A stretch of DNA of 64,000 bases from Paragyromitra xinjiangensis (lineage: Eukaryota > Ascomycota > Pezizomycetes > Pezizales > Discinaceae), in the NCBI GenBank assembly GCA_038503065.1, contig JBCAMK010000003.1:2232001-2296000 (forward strand), in the 5' to 3' direction. The notes beneath the pieces are model-generated. The model searched no databases. It was not told the DNA's origin and worked only from the letters and a program-made list of their open reading frames with translations. This document shows positions 24,334 through 37,252 of the stretch, one piece after another (position 1 is the first letter of the stretch; every line of letters starts with the position of its first letter). The position numbers and the translations under genes were made by a program.

Positions 24334-24608
24334 TCCCTTAGTCCGGTAAAAAATGCTGACCCCCCTTGTCGCTGTGGCTCAGCTGAAGATTGTATACACT
24401 AACTAGATATAGTAGGCATGATCTACCGAACGCCAGTAATGTAGGTTAAGGTCATGGTTGGGGTGCAAAGAACTATGCTCAGGTGTTTCGTTCCCCAAGT
24501 TCAACACATCATACCTCCTATGCCTGGTTAGTAGTCTCAGTTTTGCTCACTCGACCAATAAGAAGACTCGCCCCCGACAGGGGGGGTCAGCTTTACCGGA
24601 CTAAGGGA
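24334..24608. repeat. 275-bp TA-flanked MITE
   Basis: Terminal inverted repeats of about 35 bases begin TCCCTTAGTCCGGTAAA and include CTGACCCCCC. The left copy has an extra AAATG-like insertion. TA flanks both ends (24332-24333 and 24609-24610). No open frame inside. Tc1/mariner-type by structure. Confidence 0.8.
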
Positions 24609-27194
24609 TAGCTAAGACCGCTGACACTAACAAGAGAATACAACTTAGTACTAGCACGGATGACCCCATTTGCGTACCTATCAACTTTGTGAAGGATTCG
24701 TATCCAGAAATATACACTGCACGTTGTCAATGTATGCCTGTATATCAAGCACTATGGGTGAGGCAGTATATTTATCTACCTAGGAAATAAATCAGTGGGG
24801 CATTGAATCCATATCTTGTTTCCCAGTCTTTCCTTGCTCATAAAAATGTTAGTATAGGTGATATTATATGTGCGGCTGACCGCCACTTCACTTTTTGATA
24901 TGATTGGTGTTGGACTTATGGCGGTCACGTGAGCTTTCCGCCGTGCAGCTAGGTACAAACTTTAGAAGCTTCCACGTGCGTTTATATATCTTAATGAAAT
25001 TAATCGGGTTCGTAAACCCTTCTATTCCTGTATAATAGGTCATATATGTATTAGCCTATAATTATATATAATCAATTCTGGAAGTCGTGGTCGCAGCGCT
25101 TATATTATATACCTAGTGGAAATGAGTTATGAAAAATCACTGACTCTATAAGTCCCAGTTCTACCTCCGGGCCACAATATTCCTTGGGTTCAAAGCAGTC
25201 AGGGCTTAAGTCACTGTGCTTCTGCTCAAGCCGCGGGGTGGAGAGTTAATGCTTCTGAAGGCTCGGCACCTTTTCACGTATGATTTCGACAGGCTGTAAT
25301 CTCATTGTTGGAACTCTCTTCCTAGGCACACGGAGACTCCTCCAGTATCGCGTACATGTGGAGCGCTCAGTAGCTAGTAGGCTCAGATAAATACTATTAG
25401 ACCGCAAAATACCTCGATCGATGTATGCCTCAGCTCTATAGTACATGTAGTTTAGGAGTCTGGGCTTACCTTGTTACTGTAGTTTCGCCACCTAAGCCAT
25501 ACCGTATGTACTATTCCAATAAGATCCGACGCTACCCCAAACTAAATCTAATATGGTGGTGAATATGGCAAAAAAGGATAGAATTTTTGCTATATCGAGC
25601 TAGCTAGGGCGTCTTCTACACGCAGGCCAAATTCTAGCGCTAGGTTGTATTTGAAGAGTACATACGGTATTGCTGCCAAGTATACCTTGCTGTTGGAGGC
25701 GCTTGTTGCACTAGGCGGGCCTGAATTTGCAAAGATGCGCGTCGTCATTCTCAGGGAATGGCAATGAATATTGATTCTATAGGTGCAGCGAAACTTGCAA
25801 ATCAACTTAACCATACATCTCTACTGTTAAGTTATTAGAAATTGCTTGTAGCACTAACAATTCTACCTTGTTTTCCCCTGTGTTTCTGATTAGGCACAAA
25901 CTAGTCAGCATAAGTTTGCAAACTTATTAATGATATGATCTGCTTATGAGACAAGCCAAACTGTGAGTGACACCGGAGCTGGCCCTCTATCTTGCCCTTA
26001 CAACTATCCTACAGTGGCTAGATATATAGGTCATGAGAGTATTGGTTTTTGAAAGGTCAAATAGAGTGGAGAATACTTTGGGACTGCCAATACTTCATAA
26101 AACTTCAGAGGTCGTGGAGTACAACATCCCAAGTGACAAATGTATACATGTTCATACTATACTCTAACGAAGTATCCCTTTGCTACGATCTGGGGATAGG
26201 GTCATCGAGGTTTACACCCCAGATTTATAGGAAGCTCCTAAATGCCTTAGAAAAGTTATCAGTGCAATTTTCAGTAAAAACTAATTGCTGTATAAACTAA
26301 TCGCTATTTTAAATCCGCTATATGTGGAGGCTGGACTTGGTTTAACTATCGCCAGCTTTCGCTAGAACTGCTTTGCGGCAAACTTGAAACCTAGAGCACA
26401 TCTGCGCACCTAGCCAATCTGTACTTGATCTAGGATTGGGGTTGAAATTATCTTTCACTGTGCATGTGGCTGTGACGGCTGCTCGGCTTGGCAGTATATG
26501 TCATGGTAAGAATCCCAGGAACTGCACTAGTATTAGTAGGCTCGTTTAGACAACGTTGAAATCAGCCTGCTAGCCCCTGTTGAAATTCGTGCTCAGTCAA
26601 TATCCAAAGCACCTATGCGCGTACCCTAAGAATCCGCCAACAATGGTTGTTTCAGCTTCTTGTATACTACCAAAATACCTTCATATACAACTAGTGATAT
26701 ATAGGGTGACAGAAAACCTAATTGCTGACTCTCGAGCCGGAATCCTGGCAACCTCGTAGTTAAACGTGCTTGGAATATTTCTTGTGTCTAGATTTAATCC
26801 ATATGGTCTGTTTATGAGAGTTAGGTAATGTAACAAGCCTTGCAAAACCAAATCTTTCTCCGCCATCGGTAGCCAGAAAGCTTCCAGGATTTTTCACAGC
26901 TTGCTGGTGGCTGTGTCGCGTATAACTTCCTCGAGACTTGAAGACTCGTTCGGTGTGGAACTCGGTGGGAGTTTTGGGACCGTTGGCCGGGCTTGGAGAA
27001 TGAAATTGGGTTAGCTAACTCGGTAGGGGTGCGGTGACTATCTCAGTGTGCTTATGTCTCTAGTACCCAATGGGGCCCCTATTGGGAGCGGAGGACTCAC
27101 TTATGAATACTGCATAGTCGGTAATAACGAATTATTTTGGACTAAAGTGCCCTTCGAAAGGCACTGGAAGAAGCATCAGAAATGCTGTTAAGTA
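24609..27194. other. Gene-poor AT-leaning interval
   Basis: No gene supported; only short frames without recognisable content on either strand. One TACATGTA palindrome at 25442. Many TA-rich words, compatible with old, mutated repeats. Confidence 0.5.
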
Positions 27195-27651
27195 TGGTGC
27201 ACGCACGGATAAAACTGGACTAATCAAGTTTGGCTGTGAAACACCCTTGTCTTACAATTCTTGGCTGGAGCCTCACCAAATCTTGGGAAGAAATCTCCAA
27301 CTTGAATATCTCAACTCCTGATGCTCTTAAAGAAGGGGTTAGTTGAAGATAGACTTTATACTAATGTTAATACCCAAATCTAGCTTTAAAAATCGTGTTT
27401 GGAGTGAAACCACCCTGCGTATATTTGATCATAAGCTCAGTATTCCTTGAAATGTTCCACTCTGTACTTTCCACAGCTAAAAAATAGGTTTTATTCCGCC
27501 ACAGCCACTAGCCCTTATACCTTATGAAAAGATACAGAGCTTGTTTACTATGATTCTAGATCTTGTATCTTTCTTTGAGTCATTTGGCTCACTATGGGGG
27601 TTGGAATATCGGGCGGAATATAGTGGTCCAGTTTAAGACCTGCGTGCACCA
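27195..27651. repeat. 457-bp TA-flanked MITE
   Basis: Left end TGGTGCACGCACGG..TAAAACTGGAC; right end, read in reverse complement, TGGTGCACGCAGGTCTTAAACTGGAC. TA lies on both sides (27193-27194 and 27652-27653). Terminal identity is about 25-30 bases with a few differences. No transposase frame inside, so it is non-autonomous and moderately old. Confidence 0.75.
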
Positions 27652-30177
27652 TATTAGAAACAGCAGCCCCAGCCAATCACTTGCACTTTACCTAGCACGG
27701 TAATTCTAGTTATAGAACTTGAGCCAGAATAGTTCAGAACAGCTTGTTCTCGTCGAGGCTTTAAGATATCTGGTAAGTGCATGTTTCATTATGAAGGTTG
27801 GTCGACAAATATTCAAAGCTGCTCAGTTGCAAATCAGCTAACCTATTTCTAACACTAGCCAGCTAGTTCTTGAATTTCAACTCTTGGATTATTGGTTAAA
27901 CTAATATATGATACGGCTCCTACGGCTAACAGATTCTCGACCCTTCTGCCTAGCCACCTACGATCTCTAAGACGGGCCAGGTGCAGGCCGCTGAAGAGAC
28001 TCCATCAATGGATATCTTGAAAAGTTTTCAATCGCTAGCCTCTAGCCTAGAATAGTTGCTCGATTTTAAGTAATAAGATTGTTTCAAAAATTGGCATCCT
28101 CTCTCTCTCTACTCTCACTATGGGCGTTTAGATCTGGTGCGGAGCCGCGTTGTGCCCTTTATTGAGATATTATTGTTTCAGTTAAACAATTATGTGACCT
28201 CGCGAACTGACAGGTTCGCGAGAAAGGAGGGTACAAGGCCAACTAGAGCTGGTTAGCCTACCCGCATGGTTATGGGCCTAGGTAAGAATCTGTATTATAA
28301 GCGATGATTGATGCTTAGCGATTACAGTATTCATCATTTTATCGTTTTGTTTGTTTTATTTTGGGAGCTGAAATAGTTTCGACCCGAGTTTTTTCGTTAG
28401 TTTGTCACTGTACGTCGCTAGGGAGAGATGCGGCTATCAAAGAAAAAGTGATTCGTATGGGGTTGGTTACTGTTCCCAGGTTGCCTCACCAACAGCCGTT
28501 CAGTTGGGTGAGAAATTACTTGAATGGATACCCTCTGAACTGAATTGTATTGTTGCAATCCTCTGCTTCCTTCGTTCGATGTTGAATGCATTGAAGCAGT
28601 ATGATATTTTGTATACCAACAATTTCAGGCTCGGGGTTGCCGTCACTTGGGAACCCTAGCCAGGGTTGGGCCCTAAATTGATCACTTGCCCTTCGGTCCA
28701 CATACTCCATACCTGTTTAGGTAGGGCACATATATGGCCTCAACAAGCGCTTGTGGTATGGGTTAACGTAGACTTCTCTCCTAAGCGAAGAATTAAGGTT
28801 AGTTGCAGAATTCTTGTACTCCAGCGTGCGTATCTCCCGAAGCGGATTTATCCGCGGCACTGCCCCCAGCTATTTGCGCCTGAACAAGTACCCCGGGCCG
28901 TTTATTTTGCATTTTATGACTGCTTGAAGGTATGTAGATCTGCACACAGCGCAAGGACGTTTAGGCATATCGGCCATCCCACATCGTGTGCTGAGGCTCT
29001 TCAGGCTGCTTACTAGAAATTCATAAGTTAGGGGTAGCTCTTGAGTTTCTATGGCTAGTTTCGAACCGCAAGACCGAAAGGGCGGCTATGGCTTTGATCT
29101 TTGTTTGCCGTCCACCCAGTAGCCTACACGCATCCGCCCCTCATATCTGCTTTCTGGGATTGGGTAGCTCTAGAAATGCACAGAGCAGCATTTCGATGCC
29201 AGTCGGTTAAGCACTTTGTCTGGGCAGGATCCTCGCTAGCAATCTAGGGCAGGAAATTGGATACAAGTGATATGGAGGCTGATACTGAGATTGCTCCAGA
29301 AAAATCGTGCTTGGAGGAAATTTGTGGTGGTCGATACCCGCAGTGAATAGGCCGGGTGGAGGCGAAAGCTGGTCGATCATCGAAAAGAGATAGTCGAGTA
29401 CACCGTCTTTCGTGCAGCTTATCTGGCTCTGCAGTAAATTGTTCTCGTAGCTAAACGGTCGTCTATTTGTTGATTGTTTATTAGACGAGGAAATCACTGG
29501 TGGGTTTACGTGCCTAAAGTAGAGTGAATTTTATGACAGTTTCGCAAGAGTCCTCTCAAGGATAGTTGTCCACACCTATGTTGTGCTTCTCAGGTATAGT
29601 GTGTATGGTTGGGGGGTAAGTGGAGTGGTAATCGAAGGAAGGAGTCAGAGAAAGAGATGTCGCTCGTGAGTCATGGCGAGCAGCGGGGTGATGAAACCCT
29701 TCCGCCCATCGCATATGATGAAATACTCTCGTATGTGTATTGGTGGGATAAGTGTAGACCTTACGTTCGACTATTTTGATTGATAGGTCTCTGGCTCTGT
29801 CCGATAAGCGGCCGTGTGTATTTCGCGTTGAGGGAATTTCGTGGATCTCGGCCGGACATGTGACTGTAAACGACCCAATCGAGTAACTTCAGCGTGTTGA
29901 CAGCAGATTTTTTGGCGGGAGGAGCGCGCGCGCCAAGCAAAATCACACATTGCTAGGGTGGCAACAACTCTTTAAAGCCCGCCCGCGTCCTCGCTTTCCT
30001 CAACAAAATCAACAGACACGCACGCAAAACCTCCGTATATCCCAGAACCAACGTATTATCCTCGTTACCTCTTACTATCTATCAACTGAAATTGTCGATA
30101 CAAAGCAGTGCTGGCTAGCCTTGCCGGTCTTCGAATTCTCGCCTTATAAAAGCAAGCGATTGGCGCAGGCCTCAAAA
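27652..30177. other. Non-coding interval; end is upstream region of the zinc protein gene
   Basis: No gene supported. A small perfect hairpin (CTCGCGAAC..GTTCGCGAG) lies near 28199-28221. A GC-rich GCGCGCGCG motif near 29925 and the following C-rich tract are probably promoter and 5' leader of the next gene. Confidence 0.5.
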
Positions 30178-31520
30178 ATGTCAGGCAGTGAAAGTGAAGC
30201 ACTGAGCGCCATTGTTGTCGGCTCCCCAAAGAGCGTGAACGAAGCCATTACACTGAACGAAGACACAAAACTCTGCTCATCATGCCGTCATGATAAAGCA
30301 ATATCGCACTTCATTGGGTCATCTTCCCGTCATAAAGGTCAGGAAATGCGCACATGTGCCGAGTGTCGCATAAAGAATACAAGGGTTCCAGTCAGGCGTT
30401 ACAAAAAGCGGATGCCGGTAGCGAAGAAATCTGCGCCTGAGAACACCAACGCTGAGGTAGGATTTGGTGATTTTCTTTATTTTGTGGTTGGTTTTGTGGT
30501 TGGCGGTTCATATGCTTGCTTCAAGCTCAGTTTGGTTGCCTGATACCGAGCCAAGTTGGGGCTCTGTCGTCAGCCTTCTCGCAACACTCAAATATCGCTT
30601 TCCCCAAACACGTCTCCCCCAACCCCTGCACCCGCTCTCCAAATCCGGGTAATAGTACAACTGTGAACGCTTTGTTCTCCTGTTTTCTCTGATTTCACAA
30701 TACCGTTTATTTTTCGTATCGCACCTTTATTTGTTTCTTAGTATAGTTGTTCGCCATCCTGGTCTTATGCTTCGGGTTCTTGTGTAACAACGCACTAACA
30801 GAATGGTCGCTACAGCAAGGTCGTAAGGGCCGTGCCAGACGCCGGCAAACCACCTCTAAAACCACCAGTTCAACAGGCACTGCAACAAACAAAACCCTAG
30901 CCCGTGCATCAGCACCCATGGTAGGCAAACAACCGACAGCTACATATATCATGCCGCCAAAGACTCAAGCATCTCGACAATCTCTCGCCGTTACTACCCC
31001 TGTCCTGGCCCCAGCCATTATCGATTTGTCCTCTCACGAACCTGAGCGGGGCGACGACAACACTGATACTGACGACGAATATTATCAACTACCGCCCGTA
31101 CGAGCGACCCAGTCACTCAAACGGCAATCAACACCTCCACATTCTCTAGGTGAAGGCATAGATCATGAGGCGATCCAGGTCCAACAGCCGCCTCCGAAAC
31201 GTCAGCGGACAAGTGCCGCTTCTACTGTCCTACGCACAGCTGAGCTAGAGCCTGACGCAGAAGTAGAGGACGAAGTAGAGGAGAATGAACCCGCTCTCAA
31301 CGCAAACGGTCACCTAGTTGGATCTGATCTTGCTGCATTTGCTGCCTCGCTTGGGCGGTTGAGCCAACTTCTTGTTAGCGCTGGAAAAAATCTTGATCAT
31401 GAACGGATTGGTGCGTTGGAGAGTGAGATCCATCATGACTGGCGCGTAGATGAAATGGCTACATTTGTAGAGGGATTTCTTAAAGGTGCTGCTGCCAATG
31501 CGGCGGGTAAGGGGTGGTGA
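30178..31520 (+). CDS. Small CxxC/CxxC zinc-binding protein, 352 residues
   Basis: The model uses exons 30178-30456, 30574-30648 and 30816-31520, with phase-0 introns (GTAGGA..GTCAG and GTAATA..CTACAG, the latter with a CACTAAC branch point). The N-terminus holds two CxxC pairs (Cys 33, 36, 60, 63: LCSSCRHDK then TCAECRIKNTR), a treble-clef-like zinc module seen in many fungal nuclear proteins and reminiscent of the Stc1 domain. I do not assign that family. Then come a basic stretch (GRKGRARRRQ), a long Ser/Thr/Pro-rich disordered part, an acidic stretch, and a C-terminal helical region (SDLAAFAASLGRLSQLLVSA). A nuclear role is inferred. The short second exon (proline-rich, 25 residues) is the least certain part; first and last exons are firm. 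Confidence 0.68.
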
Positions 31521-34500
31521 AGTATGTAGTTGTTTAGCGAAGCGTTGTTTGAGTAGGTCATCGTCTTTTTGGTAGAATCTGTTTCCTTGGGGTCCCTAGA
31601 TTGTAGTTGAATTTTCATCTGCCGGGAAATATTTCCGTGGCCAGCGTCAGTATTGATCGTATTGGTACTCAGTCAAACGCCAGGCCATTAAATTCCCTCT
31701 CTCAGCTATATGCATCACATTGTTGGCACTAACCGCAAAATCTCTTTTCTTCATAACTTTATGTCCTTTATCTTCTGTAAATTTCACGGCACGAGGGAAA
31801 GTTACACTGAAATGGGTAAAGTCTACACTTAGCTTTCGGACCAATTTTCACGATCAGAGTTCAGTTTGGAGCGTCGTTGGCCAAATCCTGTCACTAATGT
31901 GGAGCTTGATTCTGCGACAATGCAATAGACTATTGGAAAATCATACTTTGCATCATCCGCCGTAGGTGCCAGGGAGGCGATTCAACCACTCATTATATGG
32001 ATCTGGGTGCGCAAGATATCTATTTAAACATGTGTCACCGGTCTGGCTGCTAGGCACTGTCGGCCATAATGTACGGGGCAGATGCACAAAGGCGAACCCA
32101 CTGAAAAATAATCTACAGAAAGTGATAATCATAGCCTGAGGGAGGAGGCTAAGCCGAGGCCCACACAGCCCCAGTATCGTACTGTCACAATTTCTCTTTC
32201 TGTATAAACTCAATATAGGGTGCTGAAGACTAAAAAATAATCAAACACAATATACTAACGCCTAATGAAAACCTATAACACTCATCTACTGAATATGTTA
32301 GGGTTAGGATGGTACAATTGATAAGAAGGATATCGTAGAAATGGTGTGGAGGTTATAGCAAGTGCTGGGCTCTAGCGACCTCTAGACCTAACATCCAGCA
32401 GGCTAATAGAGTATAAAGAAACGCGCAGAATCTTGGGAATTCGTCGTGAAGACGTTCAGCCAATATCATCAGTACCATTTATCGTTAACATGACCAATAA
32501 CAGTCCAGTTCAGGAGAATGCCACACGAACTACAGTCTACAGTTAGCTGAATATATTTCAGACACTTTGGTCTGTCACTTCCTCCTTTCGGTTGCGCCCC
32601 CTCGGGTGGCCGGAGAAGCACAGCTTCATAGAATTAAGTCCTCTCTAGGCTACCGGTCCAGTACAGTGGACTACAGTCAATTGTAATCGGGCCGGACACT
32701 AGTGACATTTATTTTCAGCAATGTATTCACTGGCATACGAATGCCATTTGGTGTCACATAGCCATTTGTGAGAATATACGGCTATACAATTAGGGCTAGG
32801 CTTGGGCGGGGACCAATCTAGTTGCTCGGCGCTAGAACACCAGTCGACAGCTATGTCTTCAAAATCAGGGTAGGCATGATAAAACACCCAGCGAGAGGCT
32901 TCAGAAGCCATCAAGTCGTCACTATGAAAGTTGCAAGGGATGCGAGTTTGTCTAAATAAAACACATCCAAAGATCTTCTCCCGTCATATGTATGGCCTTT
33001 AAGCTCAAAGAACAAAGTGAGACAAAGTTTGTGCTACCTTCTTCTCTCTCGTCTGGTATAAGATATCCAGTTTACCAGAAGTAGAAGGTTTGAAAATTAT
33101 CCACCAACTTGCCTTCCACAGGTATTATCTGGAGAGACAAAATAGGAATAGAGTCCAGATACAAGCCCCTTGCTCAGAAACCACTATTTAGCCCCAAGAG
33201 CTGCCAAAGTTTGTCTCTCACATTAGAGCCATTGATTCTAGGGCTGGCAGCCAGTGACGTCACGTCAGGAGTTCCTTTGTACAACTTAGAATCATCCGCA
33301 TCACATGTTGAATAATTCTAAACCTCATTCGCATTACCCCTGAGCCCAATATATATATAAGCCTTGAGCCAAACCTGATCCAATGGATGTAAAAGGCCTA
33401 TAGTTCTAGGGAGGATGAGAAGTAGTGTGGTTATCTTGAGACCTGTGACATAATTTCGATAACTCCCTGATATATGTAACCATTTTGCCACCTCAGACAG
33501 CGATATTTGGAGGTGTTAGTGAGGGTTCTCTCTCTCTGGAGGCTGAAGCAATGACCATATGGATAAGTGAACGGGTAGCTACTGGTCAGGTCTTCATGGA
33601 ATACTCATGAAACTGTAGCGTTATACGTAACAGGGGAGAATACGAGACACCAATAGGGTCCCTCGCTTCTATATCTGGACTAGACAGGCTATGTTTCTCA
33701 GTCCATGTTGTGTAAAAGGTTTAACTGTTGATGGGTCTTGTGAAACCCTCCGGAACACTAGTGTCGAGTACGGTCAGTGATCAGTACCGACTCAGAATGG
33801 AACTCATATTGGTGGGCCTGGAAAAAGTCCTCCAGAATAAGGAAAGGCGACATGGTATTCTCTACAATGCATCGCGATCGTCGAGGGGAGTAAATTGTTA
33901 GTCTTGATCTCGCAAACCTTAGGGCGACATAAGTTTAGACCAGACGTTCCACAGTATGATGAGATCATGTCTACTGCCGAGATTTGTACCAGACAGGCTG
34001 TCTAGCTGTGAGCATTGATAAGCTGTGGCCTGAGAGTTTTTTTTGGAACCTTTTATTAGTTGGACCTTTTGCTGGTCGCGGATGCCATTTGGGCCATGTA
34101 CAAGGCAAACCTTAACTGAGTTAGGACCCGAATCCTAATCTCATCAAACAAACTACGGTCTCTACATGTAACTATGGCGCTCTCAAACCAAGGATTATTG
34201 ACCTCTAGAAATGCGCAGCTTGCCAATCGGCGGGGTAATTTCATAGGCTATACGAAAACCACGGGGCCACAAAATTATTAAGGGGTAAAAATCGACAGCT
34301 TGCCGCGGATTGCTGCAGAGAAACTAAAATATGCTTGCTACATGGGAGAAAGATGAGCTAGTGTCTAGAGTGTTGGAAATGCCACAACTAGCGGACGACA
34401 TCGCCCTACGAAATTCTGGTTCGTAGATAAGCCTAATATATATTTGACCTCTAGACGAATAGGCAAGATCTAAAACATGTTGACTGCATCCGAGGCCTGC

Positions 34501-34982
34501 ACTATGTTTCTCCCTAACAGCAATCTTTTTCCTAAGGTGTGCGACGAATGAGGGATTGCGGCTCCCCCTACGCTAATGCCTAATAGTCAAGAGTTTTACC
34601 TACCATTAAGGTACATGTACCTGAGCCGAAATTGCAAGTTGGATTTACTGTACAGATAGGTTTTATGGGTAGGCAGCTAGGGCTAAAATCTTGACAACTT
34701 GAACAAGATTGCTAGTTAGCACAAAAGAAGGAATAAAAATCGTCGGTACCATCACCATCGCAAAACATACGAAACCGAGAAAAGGCATAGAGGGCACCCA
34801 TCCACACCCGCCAATTAGCCTCGACCTAGTTTAGGAATAGACGTACCTAAAGTAAAGCAGACAAAAGAAAATGCACAACATAACCAGGCCTGTTGAATAA
34901 TCCAAAGCTGTAATTACAAGCCTCTTGAATCTCCCCTTACACGGTTGGTTACTTCGTCAAGAGTAGGATAAAAATATAATTG
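31521..34982. other. Non-coding interval
   Basis: About 3.5 kb without a supported gene. Short frames only. TACATGTA occurs at 34163 and 34612; a TGACGTCA palindrome lies near 33255. Confidence 0.5.
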
Positions 34983-35393
34983 GAGCAAAGGTGCAAACTG
35001 CCCCCTGATCTAGAGGTGTGGTTCCAAAGTACCCCGTGGATGTAAACTACTCCTATCCTACTACGTAGATGCACAACATAACAAGATCTTTATTTCGTCA
35101 TCATCCCTGCTAGCACAACCGTGTTCTATCGAACCTCGCTTGCCAGTTCAACATGGCGGCTCTCCAGGAACAGCAGGAATTCAAATCCTATACTCATTTC
35201 AAGACTGTAGTTGCGGACAGCACGTCCAGAAAGCAAAGCTGGATCCAGTGGATCCTTCCAGAAACGGCTTTTTTTTATTGCTTCGTGATGTGGGGTTTAA
35301 TATTTCACTTAATAGGTTGAGGAGTAGTTTACACCCCCGGGGTATTTTGGAACTGTACCTCTAAGGCGGGAGGCAGTCTGCAACTTTGCTCAC
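34983..35393. repeat. hAT-like MITE with apparent ATAATTG target duplication
   Basis: Terminal inverted repeats of about 75 bases: the left begins GAGCAAAGGTGCAAACTGCC, and the right end in reverse complement begins GTGAGCAAAGTTGCAGACTG. Both continue through GGTTCCAAAGTACCCC-like and GTAAACTACTCCT words. The direct repeat ATAATTG flanks both sides (34976-34982 and 35394-35400). No transposase. A related truncated copy sits at 2847-3112. A 7-8 bp duplication suggests the hAT superfamily, but the exact boundary is uncertain by a base or two. Confidence 0.8.
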
Positions 35394-37252
35394 ATAATTG
35401 ATCTCTGCTGGACTAAGTTGGATTGCTCATTGGCTATACTGTATCGCTTTTCCTAATTCTTGTGTGGGTGTGACGGCTGAAATCAAGGAAAGACGTTTAG
35501 TCTTGGCATATTTTGAGGCTGACGGGAGAGGCCACTTTTCGATAGAGGATGCTTACTTTTTCTGACCCCTCACTAGATTAGTTATCTATCAGATTGTCTG
35601 CTTGATTCCTCCATATTACTGGGCTGACCTTTCACCGCCTTACTAAGGACGATGCAAGAGGTACCTGGTGTATGATCTAGTATGGTATAGCCCTAACCCT
35701 CCGCTTCATCTGTGGCTCTACCTCCTTAAGCCCACCTGTCGACTTCCAAGTAACTCTACAATAGATCCCATAAATTCTTTTGTATCAAACGGTTGGAAGC
35801 GTGGGCTCTAGAGCCCAGTATCCAAAGACAATCGCTGGTTCCTGCGCCTTCAGTCTGCCTGCAAATTCTTGAACCAGGCCTTGGTACTTATATAAGGTGG
35901 TGGACCACAGTTCTTACAGCTAGTTGAATCCAAGACTTATGATGAAGAGACGCGTTTCGGGCAGGTTGCTTCGTAAATTGGGGAAGTGCAGTACAGTACT
36001 AAGAAGTGGTGTAGCGTGACCCATTTCCGTCATATTTGTTTATAGCGGCTGTCGGCACCAGCGAAACTGAATGCTAACATTGAAACCTCTACACCTTTTA
36101 ATAACTTTATATCTCTGCTATTAGTTCATTCTCTCATTTCTCCCGTAGTCCCCCATTTTAAGGAATCTCTACTTCTAAAACTTCGGGCGCATCTGAGGCG
36201 ATAAGCTATAATGTATGCGCCTCCTCAGACGGCTGCGTTAGCATTACTACCCTCTCGTTAAAACGATGCGACTATCTCCCTGTTCTTTAAAGCGAGTTGC
36301 CACTAATCGACGTAATAAGTACTAATAGTGAAGTGCCAGAGACAAACTCACTGCTCATGAGACATTTCCCACGACTAAAATATTTCATAATGTCTTTTTA
36401 TAAGACACTAACACTTTGAACTATTGTTATATGGGTAGTCCCTACTCACGACCATTTGAGAACGAAATGGCCAACCGAAATCTACAGACTAATCGAAGGG
36501 GCGGTGCTGGAACCAACGGTGGCCGCTAGAAATCTCTCAGAGCATCCGTTGACCAAGGTCGACATTCTCTCAACTCAAAGAGTTTTTAAGGTCAAAAATA
36601 TTTACGTGACAGCAGGGCCCAGGAATACCTATCGAGGTATATTAGGTCCCGGCTGGCACTAGTATCCACAAAACTCGGGGCCTTCTGGGCACTCTTCCTC
36701 TTATTATACATCGCCGCACTCGTAGATTCCCTATATTGGCTAAGCTTCTGAATTTTGTTTCATTTCCAGATTCTAAGTGGCTGAAGATTGAACCCTCTAA
36801 AGACGTCCTCGTGTCCCGATCTAGTTTAGCCGCAACGTGACGGTTATCATCACTCTATTTCAACATCATTGACCTTGAGTAACATGACGATGTCTGATGG
36901 TGCCGCTCGGGGACTAGTTCCTCGTGAAAGCCCAAGGTTCGAAAATACCCCCCTATCTTCCCTTTCCGCTATCAATCTATGTGTAAGATAGCGGATATGC
37001 AATAAATTACGCAAAGGATAATTTTTATTCGTGGACCAGCACATGAAATGACACGCGGTACCCTAGAAATCTTCTAACACCCCTAGATCCCGTTCGAGGA
37101 ATTTCATCACATGAGGCCACGAAAGCAATCAGATATCAAAACCCTATATCCCGAGATAAAATTTTCCATGCTAACTATCGATACATCGTTTAATAATACA
37201 TTTTAATATCATAATGTCATTCCAAAAAAAAACGGAGCTCCCCCGGAAGTGC
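35394..37252. other. Non-coding interval
   Basis: No gene supported. The last part is the 3' flank of the glucoamylase gene and contains an A-run near 37225. Confidence 0.5.

Noticed and set aside
28361..29016. Overlapping plus-strand frames of 60-116 codons
   Set aside because: Composition looks random (many Cys, His and Trp without pattern), with no homology I recognise.
33017..33222. Possible terminal inverted repeat (GAGACAAA..)
   Set aside because: Pairing is limited to about 12-15 bases with gaps and there is no target duplication.
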